From contig CAZCGE010000126.1 of NCBI GenBank assembly GCA_964498125.1, positions 1 through 54,675 of the forward strand: 54,675 bases of DNA. The letters are read 5' to 3'. The stretch's first letter is position 1. The number at the start of each line of letters is the position of its first letter. Both the position numbers and the translations under genes were made by a program. Below are positions 41,669 to 49,818 of the stretch, piece by piece. The notes beneath the pieces were generated by a model, which saw only the letters and a program-made list of their open reading frames with translations, was not told the DNA's origin and did not search any database. This DNA comes from CAMDBL01 sp964498125 (lineage in GTDB: Bacteria > Pseudomonadota > Alphaproteobacteria > Rhizobiales > Hyphomicrobiaceae).

Positions 41669-42178
41669 ATGGGATCGTTGGCGACGGCCTATGAATACGT
41701 CTTTGGATCGGCACTTGTGGTCTTCGTGGTGGCCGCGATCGTCTCGGATGTGCGCCATCTGCTGATACCAAATTGGATTTCCATCGGCTTGACCGGCGCA
41801 TTTCTCCTCTATGCGCTGCTGGCGAAAGACCTGCAGGTGCTGCTTTGGCACGTGCTGGTCGCCGCGGCGCTGTTTGCGCTCGGCCTGCTGTTTTTTGTGC
41901 TCGGCTGGTTCGGCGGCGGCGACGTCAAGCTGCTGGCGGCGGTCGGGCTGTGGGCGGGGCCCGCCGATGTTCTGCCGCTGGTGCTGATCATGAGCGTCAC
42001 CGGCGCCCTCCTGTCGCTTGCCATCATGGTGTTGCGCGCGTGGCTGGCGAGGAAGCCGGAGCGCGCCGAGCGCTTGCCGTTCGCCGCGCTCGCGACGTGG
42101 GCCGCGCAAGGCGTCTGCCCCTATGGCATCGCCATCGGGCTGGCGACGCTGGCGACGCTGCCGCGCAATTTCTTCTGA
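41669..42178 (+). CDS. cpaA: Type IV prepilin peptidase CpaA/TadV
   Basis: The protein has 169 residues and about five helices. The two aspartic-protease motifs are SDVRHLLIPNW near residue 27 and FGGGDVKLLAAVGLW near residue 85 (GxGD type). It lacks the N-methylation domain, as is usual for Tad-type peptidases. It cleaves the leader of the Flp pilin and of the TadE/TadF pseudopilins encoded downstream. The ATG at 41669 has GGGAGGAG just upstream; the TTG at 41657 precedes that site and is rejected. The same-strand pilin gene is about 1.2 kb away, with a minus-strand gene between. Confidence 0.92.
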   Translation: MGSLATAYEYVFGSALVVFVVAAIVSDVRHLLIPNWISIGLTGAFLLYALLAKDLQVLLWHVLVAAALFALGLLFFVLGWFGGGDVKLLAAVGLWAGPADVLPLVLIMSVTGALLSLAIMVLRAWLARKPERAERLPFAALATWAAQGVCPYGIAIGLATLATLPRNFF

Positions 42179-42200
42179 TTATTGTGGGATGAGCGATTTC

Positions 42201-42276
42201 GTAGGGTGCAAGTGCGACAGCGTATTGCACCGATGCGCGCACCAGGTGCATTACGGCTTCGCCTAATGCACCCTAC
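42201..42276. repeat. REP-like palindrome between convergent genes
   Basis: GTAGGGTGCA (42201-42210) and TGCACCCTAC (42267-42276) are inverted copies. Inside lies a second hairpin, GGTGCATTA (42245-42253) with TAATGCACC (42264-42272). This type of GTAGGGTGCA...TAATGCACC block is a common dispersed repeat in proteobacteria. It lies after cpaA and forms the last codons of the minus-strand DUF805 gene, and could serve as a bidirectional terminator. Confidence 0.7.
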
Positions 42277-42829
42277 GGGCTTCGAGCACGGGCCAACGCA
42301 GAGCGCCCGCCAAGGGTTTCAATCGCTCGACGAGCCTGGCCTGCAACGGCGACAGCGCGGCGCCGGCGGCGGACGGAGCGGGGCCGTAGATATTGGCTTC
42401 GGCCTGGCCGGGGGCGAAGTGCAGCCAGATGATGGTGGCGAGGACCGGCAGCACGACGCCGGCCACGGCGTACTTGAGCTGCGGCGATTCAGGGTCGACA
42501 GCGGCGGGTCCGCCGACGATGGTCAGCACGGTCGTCAGCAGGAGCAGCCACGCCAGCAGTGCGGCCACCCCGGCGAGCAGCCGCCACGCGCTCAAGCCGA
42601 GATCATGCATGCGCTTGCTGGCCGAGGCGAAGGTGACCCAGACGCAGAAAACCTTGAGCAGCGTGATCGCGGGGCCGTCGAGGCCAGCTCCGGTGCACCA
42701 GGCCGCGGCCAGCAGCGCCAGCTCGATCGCCGCGATGCCGCGCGAAATGCGGAACAGCCCCCGACGGTTGCAACGGCCACGCGGGTCGAGAGCACTGACG
42801 AAGAAATTTGAAATTTGCGACACGCACAC
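42263..42829 (-). CDS. DUF805-type membrane protein
   Basis: The protein has 188 residues. The N-terminal DPRGRCNRRGLF and the ASKRMHDLGLSAWRLL segment are the two hallmarks of DUF805 membrane proteins. Four or so hydrophobic helices are predicted (near 28-50, 84-110, 122-140). The biochemical function is unknown. The start is a GTG at 42829 with GGACGGGGG upstream. Its last codons (RRVH) are written by the REP-like palindrome, so its end may have been changed by repeat insertion. It splits cpaA from the rest of the Tad genes and runs the other way. Confidence 0.75.
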   Translation of the reverse strand: MCVSQISNFFVSALDPRGRCNRRGLFRISRGIAAIELALLAAAWCTGAGLDGPAITLLKVFCVWVTFASASKRMHDLGLSAWRLLAGVAALLAWLLLLTTVLTIVGGPAAVDPESPQLKYAVAGVVLPVLATIIWLHFAPGQAEANIYGPAPSAAGAALSPLQARLVERLKPLAGALRWPVLEARRVH

Positions 42830-43387
42830 CCCCGTCCAGACGCCAACGAGGATGGCGCAAAACGGTTACGGGTCGGTTAGGACAGCAGGCGCGGACGCAG
42901 AATGTGTGTCGCGTTGGCCACGGATGGCGGCACGCACGTTCATGGCCGTGGGGTGTCGCGCGGAGTTGTCCACACGTTGCCAGGGTCGGGGCTCAGCCAC
43001 GAGGTGCAAGCGGTTGTCAACCCACGGATCGTTGGCGCGCCCAAGGACACGGGCATTTCCGGTGGCAAACGAATCAAATTAATATGCGGCCCGTGCGTCC
43101 ATGCGGCGGATTGATGCACAATGGCGGGATAAGTCGCGGGACAAGTCACGCCGCGTTTCCCGAACGGGTTGACCTGTTTCTTTACGCAATGTTAGCTTTT
43201 GCTCGACTCGCGCTTATGGAAATTGCAATCGTTACATCTGTCATCGGTGAGTCGGTCCTCCGCCTGAAGGTGCGTACTTTCGAGATGGGGACCGAGATCC
43301 GCGGGTTGAGGTGATAGGGGGCCGCAAAGTTAAGTATTAGCGTTCGGTCTGTGTGGTCGGCAAACGCAACAAGGAAGGATTTCTGTC
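42830..43387 (+). promoter_or_regulatory. Long leader region upstream of the flp pilin gene
   Basis: No gene is supported in these 558 bases; a 168-codon frame at 42808-43314 has no recognisable domain. A possible promoter is TTGACC (43169-43174), 17 bases, TTAGCT (43192-43197). A second weak candidate is TTGAGG near 43305 with TTAAGT about 18 bases on. The AT content rises from about 43140. The ribosome-binding site AAGGAAGGA at 43371-43379 is strong, in keeping with high pilin output. Confidence 0.35.
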
Positions 43388-43561
43388 ATGCTGAATTTGA
43401 AAACGCTCGCACGCAACTTCATGAAGGACGAGAAGGGTGCCTCGATGGTCGAGTACTCGATCCTGATTGGCATCATCACTGTCGGTGCCATTGTGTCCAT
43501 TGGTGGCGTCGGCACTTATGTCACCGCCAAGTGGCTTGCCCTCGATGCAGCCCTTCCGTGA
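43388..43561 (+). CDS. flp: Flp-type pilin
   Basis: The protein has 57 residues. A short basic leader (MLNLKTLARNFMKDEKG) precedes the cleavage site G/ASMVEYSILIGIITVGA, with the conserved Glu and Tyr five and six residues into the mature part, followed by a hydrophobic helix. This is the structural subunit of the Tad pilus, processed by CpaA and extruded through CpaC. AAGGAAGGA lies nine bases before the ATG. It is a single copy in this window, separated from cpaB by 570 bases that contain a hairpin and a REP-like repeat. Confidence 0.93.
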   Translation: MLNLKTLARNFMKDEKGASMVEYSILIGIITVGAIVSIGGVGTYVTAKWLALDAALP

Positions 43562-43620
43562 TCCTCAAAGAAAGCAGACCAGTTCCGGTGGGTCGCAAGG
43601 CCGCGTGATCCCGTGGTTCA

Positions 43621-43648
43621 GGAAGCCGTGCGTTGTTGCATGGCTTCC
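43621..43648 (+). terminator. Stable hairpin downstream of flp
   Basis: GGAAGCCGTGC (43621-43631) pairs with GCATGGCTTCC (43638-43648) over 11 positions with one G-U pair and the loop GTTGTT. There is no T-run, so it may act as a leaky terminator or as a 3' stabiliser that keeps pilin mRNA more abundant than the downstream assembly genes. Confidence 0.5.
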
Positions 43649-43840
43649 CGAGCATTTCTGGATGATGCGTGCTCCGCGCCAAACGGAAGATACTCAATTT
43701 ACGTCATCCTCGCCGCTTGAGGGCTCTTTTGCCCGAGTGTGGCGGGGATCCGGCGCAAGAAGTGCCGAAGGCACATTATATTGCGTCTTCGACGAGTCTC
43801 TCCCAGTGTTGTGACTCGAATACTTGATACCCACTCTGCT

Positions 43841-43926
43841 CGTCATGCCGGCGGAGGCCGGCACCCACGACAGACCGCAGTTTGTGCTGACACGTGCCGT
43901 GGGTCCCGACCTTCGTCGGGATGACG
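43841..43926. repeat. REP/BIME-like inverted repeat
   Basis: CGTCATGCCGGCGGAGGCCG, continuing to GCACCCACG (43841-43869), is the imperfect inverse of CGTGGGTCCCGACCTTCGTC, continuing to GGGATGACG (43898-43926). Each half contains its own small hairpin. The CGTCAT...ACCCACG type is a widespread dispersed repeat. The rest of 43562-44130 shows no gene that I can support. Confidence 0.7.
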
Positions 43927-44130
43927 GAAGCTGGGAACCATCTGTTGGTGCCAGAACACTAGCCGGTTGCGCGTTTCATTCCTAGTCCAGATCGGCAATT
44001 CCGCTGATCCTTTGGGCATGAAACAGAGAAGAAATAGGTTGGCTTCGGTCGGGCCGGCATTTTCCGGGAACACGTCTGTTTCCAGGAATGGCGATAAGCC
44101 GATTGGAGCGGCCTGAACGCGGTGTGCGGG

Positions 44131-45009
44131 ATGCGGCCAAGCTCGATCTTCATGCTGCTGGTGGCGGTCGTCCTGGCCGTCAGCGCCGGTTTACTGGCGC
44201 AAAACTGGCTGCAGCAGCAAAGCCTGCAGGCGCGGCAGCAGCCGAATGCGCCGACGCCTTCGAATACGACAACGAAGATCGTGGTGGCCAACGCGCCGCT
44301 GCGTTTCGGCACCGTCCTGAGCGCCAACAACGTCACCGAGGTCGACTGGCCGACGCGCACGCTGCCGGCCGGCGTCTTCACCTCCCGCGCCGAGCTGTTC
44401 AAGGCCGCCGAGCGGCGCGTGGTGCTGGCGGCGATCGAGCAGCACGAGCCCATTCTCTCCACGAAAATCACCGGGCCCGGCCAGCGGGCGACGGTGTCCT
44501 CGCTGATCCAGGACGGCAAGCGCGCCGTGACCATCCGGGTCAACGACGTGCACGGTGTCGCCGGCTTCGTGCTGCCGGGCGACCGCGTCGACGTGCTGCG
44601 GACCCAGGTCGAAAATGCACAGCAAGGCACCGGCAAGACCTTCACGGATGTGTTGCTACAAAACATCAAAGTGCTCGGCATCGACCAGCAGGCCGACGAG
44701 CGCGCCGAGAAGTCGACGGTGGTCAAGGCCGTGACGCTCGAGGTCGATACCGAGGAGGCGCAGAAGCTGGTGCTGGCCCAGACGGTCGGCATCCTGGCGC
44801 TGATGCTGCGCCAGGCGGGCTCGCAGGCGATGGCGCGAACCGAGCGCGTGACGGTCGATGACCTCGGCCGGCGCATCGGCATCATCACCGGCTCGATCAC
44901 CCCGGCCGAGCCAGCGGCGGCGCCACCACGCGAGCGCCGCACCGGCGTCGTCAATGTCACACGCGGGACGAAAAAATCCGATTACAGCGTTTCCGTCGAA
45001 TCAGATTAA
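44131..45009 (+). CDS. cpaB: Flp pilus assembly protein CpaB/RcpC
   Basis: The protein has 292 residues. An N-terminal membrane anchor (MRPSSIFMLLVAVVLAVSAG) is followed by the SAF/beta-clip domain (IVVANAPLRFGTVLSANNVT, then EHEPILSTKITGPGQ-like text) and the CpaB core RVNDVHGVAGFVLPGDRVDV, then LLQNIKVLGIDQQAD. It sits in the periplasm and probably helps gate or stabilise the secretin. The ATG at 44131 gives the usual start, but its ribosome-binding site is weak and a GTG at 44122 is possible. cpaC follows about 145 bases later. Confidence 0.9.
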   Translation: MRPSSIFMLLVAVVLAVSAGLLAQNWLQQQSLQARQQPNAPTPSNTTTKIVVANAPLRFGTVLSANNVTEVDWPTRTLPAGVFTSRAELFKAAERRVVLAAIEQHEPILSTKITGPGQRATVSSLIQDGKRAVTIRVNDVHGVAGFVLPGDRVDVLRTQVENAQQGTGKTFTDVLLQNIKVLGIDQQADERAEKSTVVKAVTLEVDTEEAQKLVLAQTVGILALMLRQAGSQAMARTERVTVDDLGRRIGIITGSITPAEPAAAPPRERRTGVVNVTRGTKKSDYSVSVESD

Positions 45010-45154
45010 GCTTTTGGGAGGAAGTATTACGAATCTATTGATTATACGGCGGAGCACCGAACGCGGCCGGCAGGTGTAGCCAGGACTCTTGGAGAGTGGG
45101 CGAACCGGACGACGGGTGGTTCGCATTTCAGAGGGCATAACTGCGGGGCATTTG

Positions 45155-46732
45155 ATGACGGCGACCAGCGGCGGGATTTTCGAATTGGCTTTCGGCGACG
45201 GGCCGTGGCGTGCCCGAATTGCAGGGGCTGGCCCATGGCCCGCCTGGCCCGGGCACCTGGCGCTGCTGATCATGGGCACCGCGCCGCTGCTGCTCGGTCT
45301 ACTGCTGCCGACGCTGCCGGCTTCGGCGGCCGACCGCACGCTGCCTTTGGGGCGGGGGACAAGGTCAGCTGAGCCGATGGCGCTGGTCAAGAACGGGGTC
45401 GACATCAGGCTCGGCGACGGTGGGCGCGTGTCCACCGTGCGGCTGGTCATCGACAAGTCGAAGACGCTGCGCACGGACATTCCGTTCGCCGAAGCACTGG
45501 TGGCCAATCCGGACATTGCCGACATCGTGCCGTTGACCGACCAGTCGGTCTACGTCATCGGCAAGAAGATCGGCGTGACGCGCCTGACGGTGTTCAGTCC
45601 GCAAAAACAGCTGCTCGGCGTGGTCGAGCTCGAGGTCAGCTACGACATCGACGCGTTGCGCACGCAGCTGCAGCAGGAAGTGCCCGGCGCCTCGTTTCGC
45701 ATCGGCACGGCGAATGGCCGGGTGCTGCTCGGCGGCTCGGTGCCCAATGCCATGGCGCTGACCAAAGCGGTCGAGATCACCGAGCTGTTCGCGCCGAAGA
45801 GCTTCGCCAACTCGCTGTCGGTGCGCGCCACCCAGCAGGTGCTGCTGGAAGTGCGCTTCGTCGAAGCACAGCGCACCGCGGCCCGCGACCTGGGGCTGGC
45901 CTGGGACGCCGGCTCGAACCGGATTCGCGGCGTCAGCGGCGCCCAGATCGCCGGGTCGCTGCTGACCGGCGCCAGCACGCTGTCCGGTTTGCCCTCGGGC
46001 AACATTCCGTTCGGCACCTTCGTGGCGCGCATCCTCGACAACGGCACCCGCGCCGACGTGGTGATCCAAGCGCTGGAGTCGAGGGGGCTGGCGCGGCGCC
46101 TTGCCGAGCCCAACCTGGTGACCATGTCGGGTGACACCGCGAACTTCCTGGCGGGCGGCGAATTCCCGTTCCCGGTGCAGGCCGACAACAACAAGATCAC
46201 GATCGAATTCAAGAAGTTCGGTGTCGGTCTTGCGTTCACGCCGACGGTGCTGGCCGATGGCCAGATCAATCTCAAGATCGAGCCGGAAGTCAGCGATCTC
46301 GACCCGATCAACACGCTGCGCATCAACGATATCGAAATTCCGGGCCTGATTGTGCGCCGCGCCAGCACGACGGTGGAGCTGAGGGACGGCCAGAGCTTCG
46401 CGGTGGCGGGGCTGCTGCAGACCAAGCACTCGAAAAACCAGCGCCAACTGCCGTGGCTCGGGCAGGTGCCGGTGCTCGGCGCATTGTTCCGCAGCGCCTC
46501 CTACGAGAAGGAGGAATCCGACCTCGTCATCATCGTCACGCCGCGTCTGGTGCGGCCGGCGGTGCCTGGGCAGAAGCTGGCGACGCCGCACGACGACCGG
46601 CTGCCCAGCAACGACCGCGATTTCTTTTTGCACGGCAAGCAGGAAATACCCAGGCCAATGCCTCCGCCCTCCGGGCACATCCTGGAGTTGAAGGCAGGCT
46701 GGTCGACGAACACTCATTGGGAGACGAAATAA
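45155..46732 (+). CDS. cpaC: Tad pilus secretin CpaC/RcpA
   Basis: The protein has 525 residues. An unusually long N-terminal stretch contains a hydrophobic export segment ending near SAADRTL. The pilus N-terminal domain (VRLVIDKSKTLRTDIPFAEA, then VYVIGKKIGVTRLTVFS) and a BON-like region follow. The secretin domain is marked by VLLEVRFVEAQR, ALESRGLARRLAEPNLVTMS and VAGLLQTK...PWLGQVPVLGALFRS. It forms the outer-membrane pore for the Flp pilus. The ATG at 45155 has GGGG upstream; a TTG at 45089 would extend it. Its TAA overlaps the start of the next gene. Confidence 0.92.
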   Translation: MTATSGGIFELAFGDGPWRARIAGAGPWPAWPGHLALLIMGTAPLLLGLLLPTLPASAADRTLPLGRGTRSAEPMALVKNGVDIRLGDGGRVSTVRLVIDKSKTLRTDIPFAEALVANPDIADIVPLTDQSVYVIGKKIGVTRLTVFSPQKQLLGVVELEVSYDIDALRTQLQQEVPGASFRIGTANGRVLLGGSVPNAMALTKAVEITELFAPKSFANSLSVRATQQVLLEVRFVEAQRTAARDLGLAWDAGSNRIRGVSGAQIAGSLLTGASTLSGLPSGNIPFGTFVARILDNGTRADVVIQALESRGLARRLAEPNLVTMSGDTANFLAGGEFPFPVQADNNKITIEFKKFGVGLAFTPTVLADGQINLKIEPEVSDLDPINTLRINDIEIPGLIVRRASTTVELRDGQSFAVAGLLQTKHSKNQRQLPWLGQVPVLGALFRSASYEKEESDLVIIVTPRLVRPAVPGQKLATPHDDRLPSNDRDFFLHGKQEIPRPMPPPSGHILELKAGWSTNTHWETK

Positions 46733-47103
46733 TGGCCTTCACGAATAAATGGCGGGTGGTGCTGGCGCTTGCCGCCGTGCCGTTGTTGGCAGGCCAGGCC
46801 ACGCCGGCCGCAGCCGAGGATTTCGACGACTACCGGGCGCGCCGCGATAGCGTCACGCGGCAGCTCGGCAACTCGGTCGCGCACAACATCGCCGTGCAGA
46901 CCGACGATCCGTGGCCGCGCACCGTCAGCGACTCGCGCATCCACATCGACGGCAAACGCTTGCTGGTCGGCGCCAAGCGGTATCAGGCGAACAAGAGCAT
47001 CCCGCCGTCGGGCATGTCGACCCAGGCGATCAGTGCCGGGAAACCGAATGGCGGCGGTGGTGGTGCTGGCGCCGGTGGCGAGGCGCCGGGGGGCGGGCAA
47101 TAG
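46732..47103 (+). CDS. Small exported Tad-locus protein (possibly short CpaD-like)
   Basis: The protein has 123 residues: a signal peptide (WRVVLALAAVPLLAGQATPA, cleavage near AAAE), then DDYRARRDSVTRQLGNSVAH, NIAVQTDDPWPRTVSDSRIH and a Gly-rich tail. Its place right after the secretin gene is where cpaD usually lies, and the GNSVAHNIAVQ...DPWPR text loosely recalls the CpaD 'N-LAxxVxxPxDL' region. It has no lipobox and is far shorter than CpaD, so the link is only suggestive. The ATG overlaps the cpaC stop. Confidence 0.7.
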   Translation: MAFTNKWRVVLALAAVPLLAGQATPAAAEDFDDYRARRDSVTRQLGNSVAHNIAVQTDDPWPRTVSDSRIHIDGKRLLVGAKRYQANKSIPPSGMSTQAISAGKPNGGGGGAGAGGEAPGGGQ

Positions 47104-47139
47104 CCCGTCGGGTTGGTGTTTTTTGCTTGGATTAGCACC

Positions 47140-48687
47140 ATGAACTATCGAATTCATATTGAATCATTGCGAGCCCGCGTTGCGCGGGTTGTGGGCGACA
47201 CGCGCGGCGCCGTCCTCGTCTATGTCACGCTGCTGATGCCGGTGTTGATCGGCGGCGCGGTTCTGGTGATCGACGGGGCGCGACTGAGCCATCTGCAGAC
47301 CGATCTGCAGAAGGGCGCGGACGCCCTGGCGCTGGTGGGGGCCGCCGAACTCGACCGCAAGCCGGATGCGATCACGCGCGCGACCGCGGCCGTCGCCAAT
47401 CTGACGAGCAACACGCACAAGTTTTCCACCTCCGGGACGGTCGAAGTCGCCGTCTCGAGCCTGCGGTTCCTGCAAAGCTTGCCGGCGTCGGATGCGGACT
47501 CGCTGGCGGCTGCGACTGTGGCGCCCGATGCGGCGTCGACCCGCTTCGTCGAGGTTACCGTTAACCTCCCCGCGAACTCGTTCAGGACCATCTTCCCAGC
47601 GTCCTTACTCGGTGGATCGAACACCACCACGACCGGCGCGCGCGCCGTCGCCGGCTTCGACGCCGCCGTGTGCAAGTTCACGCCGATGTACATCTGCAAC
47701 CCCTATCAGGGCACCGGCACCTCTATCTTCGAAGCCGTCAACGATTCCGCCATGCGCCGGCGCCAGATCGAGCTGCGCAAGCAGGGCGGAACCACCGCCC
47801 AGAACTCGGCCGGCAATTACGGCTTCATGCTGCCGCCGGGCATGGCCGACGACCCGACGCTCAGCGGCAGTGGCGCGAGCGCCCTGCGTCAGATGATCGG
47901 TAGGGTCAGCCCGCCGGCCTGCTTCGTTCAGAACGGGGTGGAGCTGAAGACCGGGTTCATTGCCTCCGTGCAGCAAGCCATCAACGTCCGCTTCGACTTG
48001 TACGAGGGGGCGATGAACTCGGAGAAGGGCAATGAGGAGTTCCGGCCGGCGCGGAACGTACGCAAAGGGTATTCGACTAGCGGTGGTGGTGGTGGTGGCG
48101 GCGGCAGCAGCAAAGGTGGTGGCAGCAGCGGTGCAGGCGGCGGTGGTGGTGGCAGCGCCTGCAATCCTTCGCCGGATGAGTCGGGCGGTTCCATGGGCCT
48201 GCCGCGCGATCCCTGCTTCGCCTCTGGTACCTGCCCTCACATGAGCGGTCGCATGGGGAACGGCAACTGGGATTGCCCACTCTATTGGGCGACCAATTTT
48301 GGCGCCGCTCCGCTGCCACCGGGCTGCGCAGTGGGGGGGACGGCGTCGCGCTACGACGTCTATCGCCATGAGATCGACAACAACCTCGTCGCCACGCCCT
48401 CGCCCGTAGGGGAGACGGGCGTGCCCGCCTGCTACTCGGGCGGCGCCGGCACGCTCAGCGACAATCCAGACCGCCGGGTGCTCTATGGCGCGGTGCTCGA
48501 CTGCACGGATCTGCCGTCCGGTGGCTCCGGAGGCCCCGTGCCGGTTGTGGCCTTCGCAAAATTCTTCCTGACCGAACCAGTCCCAGGCAGCGGCGACAAC
48601 AACATCTACGTCGAGCTCATCGGCGTCGTCGAGCCTGGGACCGTCGCCAACGACGTGGCGCGCGATCTCGTGCAGCTTTACCGGTGA
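47140..48687 (+). CDS. TadG-like pilus assembly protein
   Basis: The protein has 515 residues. An N-terminal segment DTRGAVLVYVTLLMPVLIGG, then AVLVIDGARLSHLQTDLQKG, matches the Tad (TadG/TadE) membrane region followed by the 'ADALALVGAAELD' helix. The rest is a large extracytoplasmic domain of about 430 residues. Near its centre (about 322-350) is a Gly/Ser-rich linker, mostly runs of glycine, followed by a Cys-rich part (SACNPSPDE, DPCFASGTCPH). The usual +5 Glu after the Gly is absent, so it may stay membrane-anchored. The start is the ATG at 47140, with a weak ribosome-binding site. The stop overlaps the next gene (GTGA). Confidence 0.82.
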   Translation: MNYRIHIESLRARVARVVGDTRGAVLVYVTLLMPVLIGGAVLVIDGARLSHLQTDLQKGADALALVGAAELDRKPDAITRATAAVANLTSNTHKFSTSGTVEVAVSSLRFLQSLPASDADSLAAATVAPDAASTRFVEVTVNLPANSFRTIFPASLLGGSNTTTTGARAVAGFDAAVCKFTPMYICNPYQGTGTSIFEAVNDSAMRRRQIELRKQGGTTAQNSAGNYGFMLPPGMADDPTLSGSGASALRQMIGRVSPPACFVQNGVELKTGFIASVQQAINVRFDLYEGAMNSEKGNEEFRPARNVRKGYSTSGGGGGGGGSSKGGGSSGAGGGGGGSACNPSPDESGGSMGLPRDPCFASGTCPHMSGRMGNGNWDCPLYWATNFGAAPLPPGCAVGGTASRYDVYRHEIDNNLVATPSPVGETGVPACYSGGAGTLSDNPDRRVLYGAVLDCTDLPSGGSGGPVPVVAFAKFFLTEPVPGSGDNNIYVELIGVVEPGTVANDVARDLVQLYR

Positions 48688-49187
48688 ACCATCAGCCCCG
48701 AGAGTGTATCTTGCCGACGCTCAGGACATTATTGGCCGACCGGCGCGGCGCCATTTTCATCGAAATGGCGATCGTGCTGCCGGTCCTTTTGGTCCTCGGC
48801 CTCGGCGTCTTCGAATTCGGCAACCTGTTGTGGCGGTACCACCAGATCAATACCGGCGTGCATGATGCCGCCCGCTATCTGGCGCGGCGCGACGATCCGA
48901 TTGCGGCGCAAACGGCGGGCAAGGAGCTGGCGGTGATGGGCCAGATCGGCGGCACGACACAGCGCGTGCCCTGGTGGAACCTCGGCGACGTGGCGGTCAG
49001 CCTTATTCCAGTCGCCAACGCCGATCCCGGCACCGGAGCCCGTCTCTATCGTGGCCCGGCTACGATCAATATCGTGCACGTCGAAACCACCGTGACGTAT
49101 CCCGGCATCGGCTTCCTCGGCGTGCTCGGCATCAGCTCGGCCGTGACCTTGAATTTGTTTCACGAGGAGCGGGTCATTGGTGAATAG
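48684..49187 (+). CDS. tadE: TadE-type pseudopilin
   Basis: The protein has 167 residues. RRGAIFIEMAIVLPVLLVLG, then LGVFEFGNLLWRYHQIN, is a TadE leader with Gly at the cleavage point and Glu at +5, followed by the helix. The remainder (DAARYLARRDDP, VETTVTYPGIGFLGVLG) is the periplasmic domain. TadE is processed by the prepilin peptidase and is needed for pilus biogenesis. The GTG at 48684 overlaps the previous stop, and the stop lies inside the start of the next gene, so the three genes are coupled. Confidence 0.87.
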   Translation: MNHQPRECILPTLRTLLADRRGAIFIEMAIVLPVLLVLGLGVFEFGNLLWRYHQINTGVHDAARYLARRDDPIAAQTAGKELAVMGQIGGTTQRVPWWNLGDVAVSLIPVANADPGTGARLYRGPATINIVHVETTVTYPGIGFLGVLGISSAVTLNLFHEERVIGE

Positions 49188-49818
49188 CACCCTGTCAACC
49201 CGCATCAGGGGATTTGGCCGCGAAACCTCGGGCGCCGCGATGGTCGAGTTTTCAATTGCCGCGTTGTTCTTCCTCACCTTCACCTTCGGCCTGGTCGAGT
49301 TCACGATCGCGTTCCACCAGTGGAACGCGGCGGCCAAGGCGCTCCAAGTCGGCGCGCGCCTCGCATCGGTCTCGAACCCGGTGGACTCCACCTTGAAGGC
49401 GATGACGGGTATGGAAGGCGGCGCCAGCCCCGGCGATCCGATGCCGTCGTTCACGCGGGTTTGCACCAGCACGGGCTGCAGCGGCGGCGGCGTCTACGAC
49501 GGCACAGCCATGAACACGCTGGTCTACGGCCGCGGCCAGACGACGTGCGGCACGCTCGGCGCTGATGGCTATCCCGGCATGTGCGACATCTTCAATCGCA
49601 TCACGCCGGAGAACGTCAAGGTCACCTACACCCAGACGGGGCTGGGCTTTGCCGGCCGGCCCGGCGGCCCGGTGCCGACCATCACATTGGAACTCACGGG
49701 CCTCACCTTCAACTTCGTGGTGTTGAATTCCCTTTTGGGCTTTGCACCGATCACCATTCCCGCCATGCGGACAACCGTCACGGGCGAAGATCTTTCGACG
49801 GCGGGTGCAGGCACATGA
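49180..49818 (+). CDS. TadE/TadF-type pseudopilin
   Basis: The protein has 212 residues. TSGAAMVEFSIAALFFLTFT, then FGLVEFTIAFHQWNAAAKAL, carries the Gly cleavage point with Glu at +5 and the typical helix and 'FxQWNAAxxAxxxGAR' continuation. Several cysteines follow (VCTSTGCSGG, TTCGTLG, GMCDIFNRI), which could form disulfides in the periplasm. It is probably TadF or a second TadE. The GTG at 49180 and TTG at 49177 are both possible; GAGGAG at 49164-49169 fits either. The stop overlaps the cpaE start. Confidence 0.85.
   Translation: MNSTLSTRIRGFGRETSGAAMVEFSIAALFFLTFTFGLVEFTIAFHQWNAAAKALQVGARLASVSNPVDSTLKAMTGMEGGASPGDPMPSFTRVCTSTGCSGGGVYDGTAMNTLVYGRGQTTCGTLGADGYPGMCDIFNRITPENVKVTYTQTGLGFAGRPGGPVPTITLELTGLTFNFVVLNSLLGFAPITIPAMRTTVTGEDLSTAGAGT

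Noticed and set aside
42808..43314. A 168-codon plus-strand frame upstream of flp
   Set aside because: It starts inside the antisense of the DUF805 gene, has no recognisable domain or ribosome-binding site, and spans what looks like the flp promoter region.
48070..48165. Glycine-codon (GGT/GGC) repeats in the TadG-like gene as a separate repeat element or CRISPR
   Set aside because: The repeats are in-frame low-complexity codons of a linker, with no spacers or conserved direct-repeat unit.
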